This document shows, in pieces, positions 1 through 9,720 of a DNA stretch of 62,927 nt. Every line of letters starts with the position of its first letter. The stretch's first letter is position 1. The stretch is from Clostridiales bacterium. GTDB taxonomy: Bacteria > Bacillota > Clostridia > Lachnospirales > Lachnospiraceae. The stretch is taken from NCBI GenBank assembly GCA_012839295.1, contig DUNO01000018.1:1-62927 (forward strand), written 5' to 3'. The notes under the pieces were generated by a model, which saw nothing but the letters and a program-made list of their open reading frames with translations, ran no database searches and was not told where the DNA came from. The position numbers and the translations under genes were made by a program.

Positions 1-4
1 GACC

Positions 5-58
5 GGGCTTCCCATGGTTGCCTGCACTTGACAATCATGGGATGTTAAAGGCAAGCCC
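5..58. other. Nested inverted repeat at the window edge
   Basis: The arms GGCTT/AAGCC enclose a second pair, CCCATG/CATGGG, with an 11-nt bulge on one side. It lies just beyond the stop codon of the sulfate transporter ATPase gene. There is no clear T-run, so it may be a terminator remnant or a structured 3' end. The neighbouring gene is outside the window. Confidence 0.3.
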
Positions 59-115
59 AAGTGGATATCTGCACTCAGATTCACCTCACAACCTAAATAT
101 CCTCCACCCTCAAGC

Positions 116-1189
116 CTAGATATAAACCGGCTCCCTATCCTGGATCGCCATATTTTCTACCATAGAAGAAACCTCCCCATTATACACAAAGAGCCGATAA
201 ATCAACACATCCACCTTTTCCCCCAGGCTGACCGGGTTCTCTTCCAGGGATCTTGTTGCGATCAGCCGGATCCCCTTCACATTGATCTGCAATTCCGTAT
301 GGCTGCCCCGGAAGGAAAGCCTTTCAACAGTGCCCTCCTCAACGGAATTGGGAAACTGGAGCTGCTCACCTTTTTTTGTCACCTTGACAAATTCCGGCCG
401 GATAACTGCCTTTGCGCTCTGCTCCTCATGCTCAAAGCCCTTCAGCCTTCCATAGTCCTCCAAAAGGATGGATTCCCCAATAAACTGGGCTGTAAATAAA
501 GTGGTCGGATTGCGGTATATCTCCAGGGGAGTGCCGATCTGCTCGATCCTGCCATGATTGGTTATGATAATCTCATCCGCCACCTCAATTGCCTCATCCT
601 GGTCATGGGTTACAAATATACTTGTAATCCCTACCTTATTGATGGTCTCCTTAAGCCAGCTCCGAAGCTCCTGCCTTACCTTCGCATCAATTGCTGCAAA
701 TGGCTCATCTAATAGGAGCAAATGGGGATTCGGGGCCAAAGCCCTGGCAAAAGCAACCCTCTGCTTTTGTCCGCCGGACAATTGGTGGGGATAACGGTGT
801 CCCATGCCCTTTAGCCCGATAAGCTCCAGAAGCTCCTCCACCCGTTCCTTGCATTCCTTCCTGCTCTTTTTCTGGACCTCAAGTCCGAAAGCGATGTTGT
901 CATAGACCGTCATGTAACGGAATAATGCATAGTTCTGGAACACAAAGCCAATACCACGCCTGCTGGCCTCCAGGCCATTTACCCGTACCCCGTCAATATA
1001 GATATCTCCCCCATCCGGGTATTCCAGGCCGGCAAGCATACGGAGGATGGTAGTCTTACCGCTGCCGCTGGGTCCTAACAGCGCGACCAGCTTACCCTTT
1101 TCGATTTGGAAGCTGATCTGGTCCGAGGCTTTAAAATTCCCAAAGGATTTCTCGATATTATGAAGCTTTACGTACATAGTTATGTCCAT
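116..1189 (-). CDS. cysA: Sulfate/thiosulfate ABC transporter ATP-binding protein
   Basis: This is the ATPase that powers sulfate or thiosulfate import at the inner face of the membrane. The protein has 357 residues. Walker A GPSGSGKTT is near residues 39-47, signature LSGGQKQ at 137-143, Walker B LLLLDEPF at 157-164 and the switch His in VTHDQDEA near 195. The C-terminal third resembles the TOBE regulatory domain of CysA. It is the last gene of sbp-cysT-cysW-cysA on the minus strand, which fixes the substrate class better than the ATPase alone. A second in-frame ATG four codons downstream (MYVKL) is an equally possible start because no strong ribosome binding site is visible. Molybdate is a less likely substrate because the cognate binding protein is of the sulfate type. 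Confidence 0.9.
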   Translation of the reverse strand: MDITMYVKLHNIEKSFGNFKASDQISFQIEKGKLVALLGPSGSGKTTILRMLAGLEYPDGGDIYIDGVRVNGLEASRRGIGFVFQNYALFRYMTVYDNIAFGLEVQKKSRKECKERVEELLELIGLKGMGHRYPHQLSGGQKQRVAFARALAPNPHLLLLDEPFAAIDAKVRQELRSWLKETINKVGITSIFVTHDQDEAIEVADEIIITNHGRIEQIGTPLEIYRNPTTLFTAQFIGESILLEDYGRLKGFEHEEQSAKAVIRPEFVKVTKKGEQLQFPNSVEEGTVERLSFRGSHTELQINVKGIRLIATRSLEENPVSLGEKVDVLIYRLFVYNGEVSSMVENMAIQDREPVYI

Positions 1190-1265
1190 GCCCTATACCG
1201 CACAAAACGCCATGAAAGTGCTGGCATGGACCCGGTCCCCCCTTCATTCATTAATTTTATTTCTT

Positions 1266-2099
1266 TCAAACCTTCCCACCTGCCTTCTTCATCTGATGCT
1301 CAATAACATTTCTGATAATTAAAATAATGACCGCTAAAACCACCAGGATGGAGGACACGGCAAAGGCCGCCGTGAAATTAAATTCACTGTAGAGGATCTC
1401 CACCTGAAGGGGCAGGGTTACCGTCTTTCCTCTCAGGTGCCCGGAAAGAACGGATACCGCCCCAAATTCGCCCATTGCCCTGGCGGTACAAAGGACGATT
1501 CCGTAGAGGAATGCCCACTTAATCTGGGGGAAGGTTATTTTCCGGAAGATCCGAAAAGCACCGGCTCCCATAACTGCTGCCGCCTCCTCCTGGTCATTGC
1601 CCTGAGCCTGCAGCACCGGAATGATTTCCCTGGAGATAAAGGGAAAGGTGACGAAGATCGTCCCCAGTATAATCCCCGGGACTGCAAACACGATTTTCAT
1701 GTCAAGGGCCTCTAAGATACCCTTCGCCCATCCGATCCGGCCGAAGGTCAGAATAAAGATCAGGCCGGCAATAATCGGTGATATGGCAAAAGGGATGTCA
1801 ATCAATACCGTTAAAAGGCGTTTTCTCTTAAAATGGTATTTTGTAATGGACCAGGCTGCAAATAACCCAAATACCGTATTCACAATTACCGCAGCCACGG
1901 TTGCTTCCGCGGTCAGGATAAGTGCCTTCCCCGTGTATTCATCCGTAATAGCCCCTATGTAAAGCTGAAATCCCTTCTTCAGGGCTTCCCCCAGTACTAC
2001 CACCAGGGGCAGAACCAACATGATGAACAGGAACAGGATGCTTAAGAGGATGAGAAGATTTTTTACTGCCCTTGGCTCTTTTTTATTCTTTCTATTCAT
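1266..2099 (-). CDS. cysW: Sulfate ABC transporter permease CysW
   Basis: A 277-residue inner-membrane permease with about six hydrophobic segments. It has the EAA-type cytoplasmic loop (EEAAAVMGAGAFRIFRKITF) that docks on the ATPase. The late motif ARAMGEFGAVSVLSG is characteristic of CysW/CysT. A strong ribosome binding site (AAAGGGG) precedes the ATG. It lies 14 nt after cysT and 76 nt before cysA, consistent with one transcript. It is expected to form a heterodimeric channel with CysT. Confidence 0.9.
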   Translation of the reverse strand: MNRKNKKEPRAVKNLLILLSILFLFIMLVLPLVVVLGEALKKGFQLYIGAITDEYTGKALILTAEATVAAVIVNTVFGLFAAWSITKYHFKRKRLLTVLIDIPFAISPIIAGLIFILTFGRIGWAKGILEALDMKIVFAVPGIILGTIFVTFPFISREIIPVLQAQGNDQEEAAAVMGAGAFRIFRKITFPQIKWAFLYGIVLCTARAMGEFGAVSVLSGHLRGKTVTLPLQVEILYSEFNFTAAFAVSSILVVLAVIILIIRNVIEHQMKKAGGKV

Positions 2100-2113
2100 G
2101 AAAGGCCCCTTTC

Positions 2114-2944
2114 CTATTGCTTTGTAAATTTGTTGTAGTATATCTGAAGGCTGTTGATGGCAAATAAGATCAGGAAGGCAAAGGCCAGCATCACCAGGGC
2201 AATGGCATTTGCACCATGGTAGTCAAACTGCTCTAATTTGCCCATAATAAGAAGTGGTGCAATTTCCGTCTTAAAGGGCATATTTCCTGCAATGAACACT
2301 ACGCTCCCATACTCTCCAAGGGCTCTTGCCAAGGCAAGGCCAAAACCAGTCAGAAGAGCCGGGCGGATCTCCGGGAAAATGATCCTAAAAAAGATCCTTG
2401 CCCTTCCAGCTCCGAGAACATCCGCAGCCTCCTCATATTGGGAATCCATATCCTCCAGCACCGGTTGGATTGTCCGTACCACAAAAGGAATCCCGATAAA
2501 GACCATTGCTATGATAATGCCGATTCTTGTATAAGCCACCTTAATCCCTAACTGTCCTAAGAAATGTCCCAGCATGCCCTTATCCGAATAAAGGTTAGTC
2601 AGTGCAATACCGGCTACCGCTGTCGGCAGGGCAAAGGGTAATTCAATCAGCCCATCGAGGAACCTTTTAAAGGGAAAATCATACCGGACTAACACCCAGG
2701 CAAGTATTACTCCAAATACGGCGTTTACCACTGCCGCCGTGAGGGCGCATAGCAGGCTGACATAATAGCCTGCCAGCACCCGCTTATCTGTCACAGTTTC
2801 CCAAAAGGTAGAAAAGCCCATGGAGGAGGCATTGATTACCAGGGATGCCATCGGGATTAATACGATTAAACTAAGTAAGGTCAAGGTCACTCCCATGGAT
2901 ATACCAAAGCCCGGTATGACCTGTTTTTTTCTGCTCCGCCTCAT
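2114..2944 (-). CDS. cysT: Sulfate ABC transporter permease CysT (CysU)
   Basis: A 276-residue multi-spanning permease. It has the EAA loop (EEAADVLGAGRARIFFRIIF) and the family motif ALARALGEYGSVVFIAGNMP, which marks CysT rather than CysW. GGAGG lies 10 nt before the ATG. The basic N-terminus (MRRSRKKQ) fits a cytoplasmic start. It is followed by cysW 14 nt downstream and preceded by the binding-protein gene. The partner pair CysT/CysW is usual for sulfate and thiosulfate importers. Confidence 0.9.
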   Translation of the reverse strand: MRRSRKKQVIPGFGISMGVTLTLLSLIVLIPMASLVINASSMGFSTFWETVTDKRVLAGYYVSLLCALTAAVVNAVFGVILAWVLVRYDFPFKRFLDGLIELPFALPTAVAGIALTNLYSDKGMLGHFLGQLGIKVAYTRIGIIIAMVFIGIPFVVRTIQPVLEDMDSQYEEAADVLGAGRARIFFRIIFPEIRPALLTGFGLALARALGEYGSVVFIAGNMPFKTEIAPLLIMGKLEQFDYHGANAIALVMLAFAFLILFAINSLQIYYNKFTKQ

Positions 2945-3015
2945 ATTCTAAATGCCTCCGTCAACATTAATTCATTGCTTCTTTTCCACCTTGTAAAATA
3001 CTCTTCTTTCGCGTT

Positions 3016-4071
3016 CTATTCCTGAGTTTCCCCATCATAAATCCGGTCAAAGGTTCCGCCGTCATCAAAGTGTGCTGCCTGTGCCTTATCCCATCCACCG
3101 AACAGCTCATCATCAATGGTCGCCAACTCTAACTCCAGGTTAAATACATCCTTAAATTCCTCCGCAATGGTCTTATTGCTGGGACGGTAGTAATTCTCCC
3201 CCGCGATTCTCTGGCCCACATCCGAATATAAATATTCCAGGTAAGCCGTTGCAACCTCCCTGGTTCCCCTGTCATCAACAACAGAATCGACGATTGCTAC
3301 CGGAGGCTCCGCCAGAATGCTGATGCCTGGAGTTACGATCTCATATTCACCGGGATATTCCTTCATGGATAAATACGCCTCATTTTCCCAGGCTAACAAT
3401 ACATCACCCTGGCCATTCTCCACGAAGGTGGTGGTTGCTCCCCGCGCGCCGGAGTCGAGAACTAATACATTTTGATATAATTTCTTCATAAATTCCAGGA
3501 TCTGATCCTGGTCATGGCCAAAGGCCTTATCCGCATAAGCCCAGGCTGCAAGGTAATTCCACCTGGCACCGCCGGAGGTCTTAGGATTCGGTGTTATAAT
3601 TCCCACACCACCGGCAACCAGGTCATCCCAGTCCGTAAGCTGCTTCGGGTTTCCCTTTCTCACTAAGAATACGATGGTTGAGGTATAAGGAGCACTGTTA
3701 TTGCCAAATTCACTCTGCCAGCCCGCTTCAATCAACCCTGCCTCTTCAATTGCCGTAATATCATATCCCAAGGCCAGAGTTACCACATCCGCTTCATTCC
3801 CTTCAATCACGGAGCGGGCCTGCTTGCCGGAGCCCCCATGGGACTGTGTGACCGTTACCTCCTGGTCTGTCTTCTCTTTCCAATATTTCGCGAATTCAAC
3901 ATTGTAGGCCTCATACAGTTCTCTGGTGGGATCATAGGATACATTGGTAATTTCAATGGCTTTAGCTGCTTTTCCATCCGCATCTTCTGCTGCTTTCCCT
4001 GCACAGCCTGTGAGTAAGCCTGCTAATAGTGTAGTGACAATTCCCAGCGTGATTAAATTCTTCCTCTTCAT
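3016..4071 (-). CDS. sbp: Sulfate/thiosulfate-binding lipoprotein
   Basis: A 351-residue solute-binding protein that captures sulfate or thiosulfate outside the membrane. The N-terminus has a basic start, a hydrophobic stretch and the lipobox LLTGCAG, so it should be a lipoprotein anchored at Cys23. Motifs typical of Sbp/CysP include [14 protein letters not shown] near the mature N-terminus, [14 protein letters not shown], and [18 protein letters not shown], which lines the anion site in the family. It heads the operon behind a near-consensus promoter. The leader contains a 6-bp hairpin (TACCGC/GCGGTA at 4084-4105) just upstream of the AAAGGAG site, which could affect translation. Confidence 0.92.
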   Translation of the reverse strand: MKRKNLITLGIVTTLLAGLLTGCAGKAAEDADGKAAKAIEITNVSYDPTRELYEAYNVEFAKYWKEKTDQEVTVTQSHGGSGKQARSVIEGNEADVVTLALGYDITAIEEAGLIEAGWQSEFGNNSAPYTSTIVFLVRKGNPKQLTDWDDLVAGGVGIITPNPKTSGGARWNYLAAWAYADKAFGHDQDQILEFMKKLYQNVLVLDSGARGATTTFVENGQGDVLLAWENEAYLSMKEYPGEYEIVTPGISILAEPPVAIVDSVVDDRGTREVATAYLEYLYSDVGQRIAGENYYRPSNKTIAEEFKDVFNLELELATIDDELFGGWDKAQAAHFDDGGTFDRIYDGETQE

Positions 4072-4158
4072 GAAACTCCTTTCTACCGCAGCTTCTTTCG
4101 CGGTATTCCCTCAGCATTTTATTCATATTTATCATATAGATTTAATATGATTAAAGCG

Positions 4159-4187
4159 ATTATAATTGTTCATTCATATATTGTCAA
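4159..4187 (-). promoter_or_regulatory. Sigma-A-type promoter of the sulfate transporter operon
   Basis: On the minus strand TTGACA (4182-4187) and TATAAT (4159-4164) are both perfect consensus and are separated by 17 nt. A 12-mer, ATGTTTAATATG on the plus strand, sits at 4189-4200 directly upstream of the -35 box. The same 12-mer occurs just downstream of the metQ promoter, so it is a candidate regulator site. Confidence 0.75.
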
Positions 4188-4239
4188 TATGTTTAATATG
4201 AATTTATGCAAAAAAATGAAAAATAATACTTGTATGCGT

Positions 4240-4278
4240 AAAAAGCAGTACGTCCTCCAACGGAAAGGATCGTACTGC
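4240..4278 (-). terminator. Intrinsic terminator of the beta-glucosidase operon (copy 1 of a repeated hairpin)
   Basis: Read on the minus strand this is a hairpin with arms GCAGTACG/CGTACTGC plus an inner AGGA/TCCT extension, followed by TTTTT. It lies about 50 nt after the GH3 stop codon. A near-identical copy is found at 16519-16558. Confidence 0.75.
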
Positions 4279-4328
4279 CCTATTTTCTTGCCCCATAAAT
4301 GCCCACTTAGGTTCGTTTCTATGTTCTA

Positions 4329-6602
4329 CTAATTGTTTTGTCCATTTATCCAGCGCACAATTTCCTCAATATCGGAATCCAGAAGTGTGCCGTCCGTTCT
4401 CTTCAGCGTTCTGAGCGTCATCAGTGACCCCATGGATATCGCCTTAAGCGGATCCTCATCCCTGGTCATCCGCAAAAATTCCAAGGATACCGGATGGTTC
4501 TTAAATGCCTCTTCCAGCTTTTCATACATTCCCGGCACACGAATCATGTCTCCGATTGTGCTGTCCTCGGAGATCTGATAAGGCACCTCCCCAATGATAA
4601 CCCTTTCCTCCAGGCGTATGTCTTGCATGGAGCTTCCCACCAAAAATTCATAGGTGCCATTTCCCATGTTCCATTCCTGGCAGTCAGTTCGATAATGCAT
4701 GAAGGTTCTGGCATCCAGCGGAATACAGATTTCCTGCTCTTCCCCAGGCTTCAGGCAGACTTTTTTAAATCCTGCCAGTTTTTTGGGATATATGCTTTCC
4801 TGGTGCACCTTCCTCTGTACATAGACCTGAACCGTTTCCTTTCCCTCCTGGCTGCCCGAATTCCGTAACATGAGACGAACCTGCAGCCTTTCCTTATCCA
4901 CCAGGGTATCGGCTTTTTGGTATTCAAACTCCGTATAGGACAGTCCATGCCCAAATGGAAATGCAACCGGCTTATGCAGCGCATCATAATATTTGTATCC
5001 GACAAACCTGCCCTCGCCATAGACTACTGTGCTGGTATTTCCCGGGAAATATAGATGGCTCGGATTATCCTCCAGGCAAATAGGAAAGGTTTCTGCTAAT
5101 TTTCCGGAAGGGTTTACTTTTCCAAACAGAATTGCCGCTGCTGCCGATCCACCGGCTTCCCCGCCCAGATAGCTTTCCAGGATTGCGGGCACCTGCTCCC
5201 TCCAGGGCATTTCTATCACGGATCCGTTAGCCAGGACAACGGCAACCCTTTGTCCCTGCTCCGTCAGCATTGTAATCAAATCGTTCTGCTCCTGGGGAAG
5301 CTGAATGGAGCTCCGGTCATATCCCTCCGATTCAATTAATTCCGGAATTCCGGCAAAGACGACTATTTTATCATATCCGCCGGCAGCATCCAGCACCTCC
5401 TGGTGGAGCATTTCATTTTCCGCCCTGCTTCCCCCGATCCGGTATCCCTGCAGATATCCCACATGGGTTCCCAGCTTTTTCAATTCCTCCAGGGGGATTT
5501 CCAGCTTCCATGGGTTTACATGGGAGCTTCCACCCCCCTGAAATCTCGGATTTACCGCCAGTTCTCCAGTAACCAGGATATGCTCTTCTTTCTTTAAAGG
5601 AAGAAGCCTACCATCATTTTTAAGAAGAACCATGCTTTCTTCTGCTATCCTCCGGGCAAATGCATGATGCTTTTCACGGTCATACTCGTATCCCTGAACC
5701 CGGTTCGCCTTTGCCTCCAGTGCCATTTCAATATTGCGCAGCACTGCCGCATCCAGCTCTGCTTCCGTAATTTGTCCCGCATTAACCAGTTCCAGAACAC
5801 GCTCTCCGATCCGGGCTCCGCTTTCTCCCGGCATCTGGAGAGTCAGGCCGTGACGAAGTCCCTTTTCCAGATCATGGGCTGCATAACAATCCGTCACAAC
5901 CACACCTTCATAGCCCCACTTTTTACGCAGGATACCGAACAGCATTGGATTACTTGCACAATATTCCCCATTAACCTGGTTATAGGCTGCCATCACCATC
6001 CTGGGACATCCTTCCCTGACCGGCTTTTCAAATGCCGTCAGATATACCTCGTGCAAGGTCTCCTCATCAATTTCTGCACAGATATTCATCCGCCTGGTCT
6101 CCTGATTATTTGCCGCAAAATGCTTCAGGCATGCACCAATACCCTCTCTTTGGATTCCTTTGATAAATTCAGTTGCCAGCTCCCCTGTCAAATACGGATC
6201 TTCCGAGTAATACTCAAAATTACGGCCTCCGAGAGGATTGCGTTTAATATTCACAGCCGGAGCCAGCACCGTATCCACTTCCTCCTGCCGCGCTTCCCGT
6301 CCCATATGCTGTCCCAGTTCAAACAGCAGCTCCCGGTTCCAGGAGCTTGCATAAGTGCCCGGAGACGGATAGCAGGTACTCGGCTTTGTATTATAGATAT
6401 CCTTATCAAAATATTCTTTCAGGCGCCGTATTCCGGCAGGCCCGTCCGCAAGCAGAAACTTATCCAGCTCCCCATGCATATGATGAATTTCCGTCGTCTC
6501 CCATACAATCTGGGAAAGCAGGCTCGCCTTCTCTAAAAGGGACAGGTCTTTTAAAATCTTTTCTGCTGTCTGTTTCCGGCCGTTAACCTTCTGATGCTCC
6601 AT
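4329..6602 (-). CDS. Glycoside hydrolase family 3 beta-glucosidase
   Basis: A 757-residue GH3 enzyme expected to release terminal beta-linked glucose or xylose from oligosaccharides. The N-terminal barrel carries the KHFAANNQE motif near residues 160-168 and the nucleophile Asp238 in GVVVTDCYA. The second alpha/beta domain follows, and a C-terminal fibronectin-III-like region includes KETVQVYVQ. No signal peptide is present, so it acts in the cytoplasm on imported sugars. It is the last gene of the transporter-glycosidase operon, starts 4 nt after the preceding gene, and is followed by a terminator. GH3 members also include xylosidases and N-acetylglucosaminidases, so the exact sugar is not settled. 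Confidence 0.88.
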   Translation of the reverse strand: MEHQKVNGRKQTAEKILKDLSLLEKASLLSQIVWETTEIHHMHGELDKFLLADGPAGIRRLKEYFDKDIYNTKPSTCYPSPGTYASSWNRELLFELGQHMGREARQEEVDTVLAPAVNIKRNPLGGRNFEYYSEDPYLTGELATEFIKGIQREGIGACLKHFAANNQETRRMNICAEIDEETLHEVYLTAFEKPVREGCPRMVMAAYNQVNGEYCASNPMLFGILRKKWGYEGVVVTDCYAAHDLEKGLRHGLTLQMPGESGARIGERVLELVNAGQITEAELDAAVLRNIEMALEAKANRVQGYEYDREKHHAFARRIAEESMVLLKNDGRLLPLKKEEHILVTGELAVNPRFQGGGSSHVNPWKLEIPLEELKKLGTHVGYLQGYRIGGSRAENEMLHQEVLDAAGGYDKIVVFAGIPELIESEGYDRSSIQLPQEQNDLITMLTEQGQRVAVVLANGSVIEMPWREQVPAILESYLGGEAGGSAAAAILFGKVNPSGKLAETFPICLEDNPSHLYFPGNTSTVVYGEGRFVGYKYYDALHKPVAFPFGHGLSYTEFEYQKADTLVDKERLQVRLMLRNSGSQEGKETVQVYVQRKVHQESIYPKKLAGFKKVCLKPGEEQEICIPLDARTFMHYRTDCQEWNMGNGTYEFLVGSSMQDIRLEERVIIGEVPYQISEDSTIGDMIRVPGMYEKLEEAFKNHPVSLEFLRMTRDEDPLKAISMGSLMTLRTLKRTDGTLLDSDIEEIVRWINGQNN

Positions 6603-6606
6603 CCCT

Positions 6607-8223
6607 CTATTCCTCCCATTTAATATCCGGGTTCAACCGAACCCTCACCACCTGCCCCGGATGCACATATAGCTGGTAGTTGGCCTCATCTCCGTTACGC
6701 CTGTACTCCCGAATCCACGTATTTCCTTCAAAATGTCCTTCCTCAACAGATAGAAAATTCAGCTGGCCGGACAGAGCTGAGGCCAAATGCGCATAGGGAG
6801 TGTCATCCCATACTTCCGGCCTGCGCAGGAAGGTAAGGCATACCCCTGCTCCCGCCACATAAAATTCCCCATCCCCGCAATCTACCAGCAGACACCTTCC
6901 CCGGTCTGTTAAACAGGATGCATTCTTTGGATCATTGGTGTTGATCCGGGAACCAAAATAGTGCTGCGGCTTCGGGTCATTACTCAAAAACCTGGCCGTC
7001 ACATGGTAATCTTCTGTCTTCACATACTGCCAGCCTGAGAATTCAGCCTGAGTGACCGCATGGATTCTCCCGGTTCCCCGGTACCGGATCAGCAGCGGTG
7101 CAAGGGATGCAATCGCCCTCATGGAAATTGCGGTTTGCTCCGCCTCCGGCAGCAGCTTTCCGTCTGCAATCCCACTCTCAGCCCCGAAGCAGCATATGCC
7201 GATGGCAGCATAATCTGCCACCGCAATCATCATATTCAGAGCCGCACCAATCCCCCCGATTAACGATTCCGGAATGAACAGCGGATTATCCGGCCTTGCA
7301 TAGGCTTCACAAGCCTTTCTATAATCCCTCTCAGCCGGAAGATAGATGTCCGGACCAAACAGCTTAATTCCCGGGGCTGTTTTCTTCCAGATATCCAGCA
7401 CCCTTGCTACCGGACCTCCGGAGATATAGCACAGTCCCGGTTCCTCATATTCATTGATTTCGATAGAGACATTCATGATATAGGGAATCCCATACTTCTC
7501 CAGTCCTGCCTCCACCATTTCCTGAATATAGCAGGCATGCTTCCAGGCACTGAAGGCCTCATTTGCATGCCTTCCGAACAATCCCTTCCATGTGGGGGGG
7601 TCTATGGTTCCGGTGCTTTCTTCCCCCACTCCGCTGTCCTTTAGCTTCACATCCCACAGATATTTCGCAACGGGCTGCCTGTATTCCGCCTCTGCTTCTT
7701 TTGAATAATCCCTGTCCGTATGGGCCAGGCCTATTTCATTTTCTATCTGGACAGCAATCACCGTCCCTTCCCTGTCATACCCGGCTAAAAACTCCATCAC
7801 TTTAGAAAATACTTTTTTATCCCGGTCAAGGGTTGCCCTGCAATGGGGGGATAGGGATTCCACCGGGATTCCCGCTGAATTTCTGGCACGCTTATATACC
7901 CCAACGTTTCTCTTGATGTAATCAGGCGCATAGGTGAACAGTCCATTTTTGCTTGCCCCGAACCACAGGGGGATCAGATATAGTCCTGCTGCCTTTGCCT
8001 TATCCACAAGAGTCTTAACCATACTAAAATCATAGCAGTCCTCCTCTGCTTCCACCTCACACCAATAAACCGGTGCCTCCAGAAGATTTCCGCCGTATAA
8101 GTGGATGGCCTGTATTGTGCTGTCAATCAGCTCTGTTCCAACAGATGAATTATGGCACTGCAGCCCGGTCAGAAATACGGGCTCACCCTTTCGGTTGTAG
8201 AAGAAATCACTTTTTTGCATCAT
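6607..8223 (-). CDS. GH35/GH42-like glycosidase (DUF5597-type beta-galactosidase family)
   Basis: A TIM-barrel glycosidase of the clan that contains GH35 and GH42. Visible features are GGNLLEAPVYW, an acid/base Glu in VQIENEIGL (about residue 163) and a likely nucleophile Glu in LFIPESLIGG (about residue 319). A beta-rich C-terminal part matches what is found in DUF5597 proteins. The reading frame opens with TTG at 8307, overlapping the upstream gene. I chose the ATG at 8223 (MMQKSDFF) because AAGGAG lies 10 nt before it and the fold begins there. There is no signal peptide. It sits between GH1 and GH3 genes, so it probably removes another sugar type from the same imported oligosaccharide. 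Specificity is unknown. Confidence 0.72.
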   Translation of the reverse strand: MMQKSDFFYNRKGEPVFLTGLQCHNSSVGTELIDSTIQAIHLYGGNLLEAPVYWCEVEAEEDCYDFSMVKTLVDKAKAAGLYLIPLWFGASKNGLFTYAPDYIKRNVGVYKRARNSAGIPVESLSPHCRATLDRDKKVFSKVMEFLAGYDREGTVIAVQIENEIGLAHTDRDYSKEAEAEYRQPVAKYLWDVKLKDSGVGEESTGTIDPPTWKGLFGRHANEAFSAWKHACYIQEMVEAGLEKYGIPYIMNVSIEINEYEEPGLCYISGGPVARVLDIWKKTAPGIKLFGPDIYLPAERDYRKACEAYARPDNPLFIPESLIGGIGAALNMMIAVADYAAIGICCFGAESGIADGKLLPEAEQTAISMRAIASLAPLLIRYRGTGRIHAVTQAEFSGWQYVKTEDYHVTARFLSNDPKPQHYFGSRINTNDPKNASCLTDRGRCLLVDCGDGEFYVAGAGVCLTFLRRPEVWDDTPYAHLASALSGQLNFLSVEEGHFEGNTWIREYRRNGDEANYQLYVHPGQVVRVRLNPDIKWEE

Positions 8224-8284
8224 TGCTTCTCCACTCCTTGCTCCTATTCTTTTTTCCCCGCTATCTCCTTTCCATCTCCTTGCT

Positions 8285-9652
8285 TCATTCCCCAGGCTCA
8301 TAGTCAAATGCCCTTTCTTTTATTGTCCGGGCATACCATTTTCCGCTGTCTTTAATGACCCTCTCACCGGTTTGGAAATCCACATGGGCCAAGCCGTATC
8401 TGGAATAAAATCCACTGTTCCATTCCCAATTATCCAGCAGGGACCAGACATAATATCCCCGGATATCATGTCCCTCCTTGACCGCCTTTTGGATCCAATA
8501 CAAAAAACCTTTGATATATTCAATCCTGTTTTTATCATGGATGCATCCATCCTCACCCGGCTGCTCATTATAGGAGGGAGTTCCGTTCTCCGTCACATAA
8601 ATAGGAATCTTAATATTATAATCCTTCTCCAGCAGATGAATGGCGTCATATACAGCCTTCGGATAGAATTCTGCCCCGTTATCCTGGAAATTCCCTCCCA
8701 TCCGTTTCTGCTTACGCTCTTCCTCAATCAGGCTTTTATCGGCACAGTCTAACACACGGTTATAGCAGTTTAATCCGAAGAAATCCAGAGGCTGGCGAAT
8801 CCGTGCAGAATCGCCTTCCCTGATATCAGGCATACTACCAGTTTCCGACATATAGTTCATCAGGGCGTCCGTATATCCTCCGACAAAAATGGGATTTAAA
8901 TAGGATCGGTAGGTTTTTTCATTTTCCAGCTCTGCAATCAACCGGTCCGCCTCACAATTTTCCCGGTAAGGGTGATGCTTCCAGATATCCACGACAATAC
9001 CGATCCGGCTATCTCCCATCCTTTCCTGGCGGAACCTGCGGACACCTTCTCCATGTGCCAAAAGTACATGGTGGTTTGCCTGGCGGCCTTTTGCCTCCGA
9101 GCAATGTCCCGGGGCAAAAATCCCCTGTGCGTATCCAACATAGGTGGCAATCGGTTCATTGATCGTAGCCCACATCGGAATCCGGTCGCCGAACTCCCGA
9201 AACAGCAGGGATGCATATTCCCCATACCACTCCACCACATCCCGGTTCAGCCAGCCTCCCTTCTCTTCCAGAGCCTGGGGCAGATCCCAGTGGTAGAGTG
9301 TGGCATTGGGTACCATGTCATACCGGTATAGCTCGTCTATCATACGTTTATAAAAATCCATTCCTTTCTCGTTTATCTGCCCGTATCCTTCCGGAAAGAT
9401 CCTGGACCAGGAGAAGGAAAAGCGAAAGCTCTGGATATTCAGCCTGTTCGCCAGGGCAATATCCTCCGGATACCGGTGATAAAAATCACAGCTCTTCTCC
9501 GGGGTGCTGCCGTCCCCTATCATTCCAGGCCGCTTTGCAAATTCGTCCCAGATGGAGGTCCCTCTTCCATCGGAATATGCCCCTCCTTCGATCTGTGCCG
9601 CGCTGGTTGCAACACCAAATAAAAAATCCTCTGGTAATTTAATCTTCTTCAT
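8285..9652 (-). CDS. Glycoside hydrolase family 1 beta-glucosidase
   Basis: A GH1 enzyme of about 455 residues. The N-terminal signature FLFGVATSAAQIEGG is followed by the acid/base Glu in ATINEP (near 166) and the nucleophile Glu in YVTENG (near 355). The late WSLLDNWEW sugar-site motif is also visible. It has no 6-phospho-glycosidase hallmarks that I can recognise. That agrees with uptake by an ABC transporter, which delivers unphosphorylated sugars. The frame extends five codons upstream to TTG, but the ATG at 9652 follows AAAGGA and is preferred. It lies downstream of the two permease genes in the same operon. Confidence 0.9.
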   Translation of the reverse strand: MKKIKLPEDFLFGVATSAAQIEGGAYSDGRGTSIWDEFAKRPGMIGDGSTPEKSCDFYHRYPEDIALANRLNIQSFRFSFSWSRIFPEGYGQINEKGMDFYKRMIDELYRYDMVPNATLYHWDLPQALEEKGGWLNRDVVEWYGEYASLLFREFGDRIPMWATINEPIATYVGYAQGIFAPGHCSEAKGRQANHHVLLAHGEGVRRFRQERMGDSRIGIVVDIWKHHPYRENCEADRLIAELENEKTYRSYLNPIFVGGYTDALMNYMSETGSMPDIREGDSARIRQPLDFFGLNCYNRVLDCADKSLIEEERKQKRMGGNFQDNGAEFYPKAVYDAIHLLEKDYNIKIPIYVTENGTPSYNEQPGEDGCIHDKNRIEYIKGFLYWIQKAVKEGHDIRGYYVWSLLDNWEWNSGFYSRYGLAHVDFQTGERVIKDSGKWYARTIKERAFDYEPGE

Positions 9653-9720
9653 AGTCTGTCCTTTCAATCCTTTCCCGCCACCATCTCTTATCTATATCGC
9701 AATATCGCGGCATGCCACAC

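Noticed and set aside
5664-6536. A 290-codon open frame on the plus strand opposite the GH3 gene
   Set aside because: It lies entirely inside a well-supported GH3 gene, has no ribosome binding site and its translation is rich in Cys, His and Pro without recognisable motifs. It is an antisense shadow.
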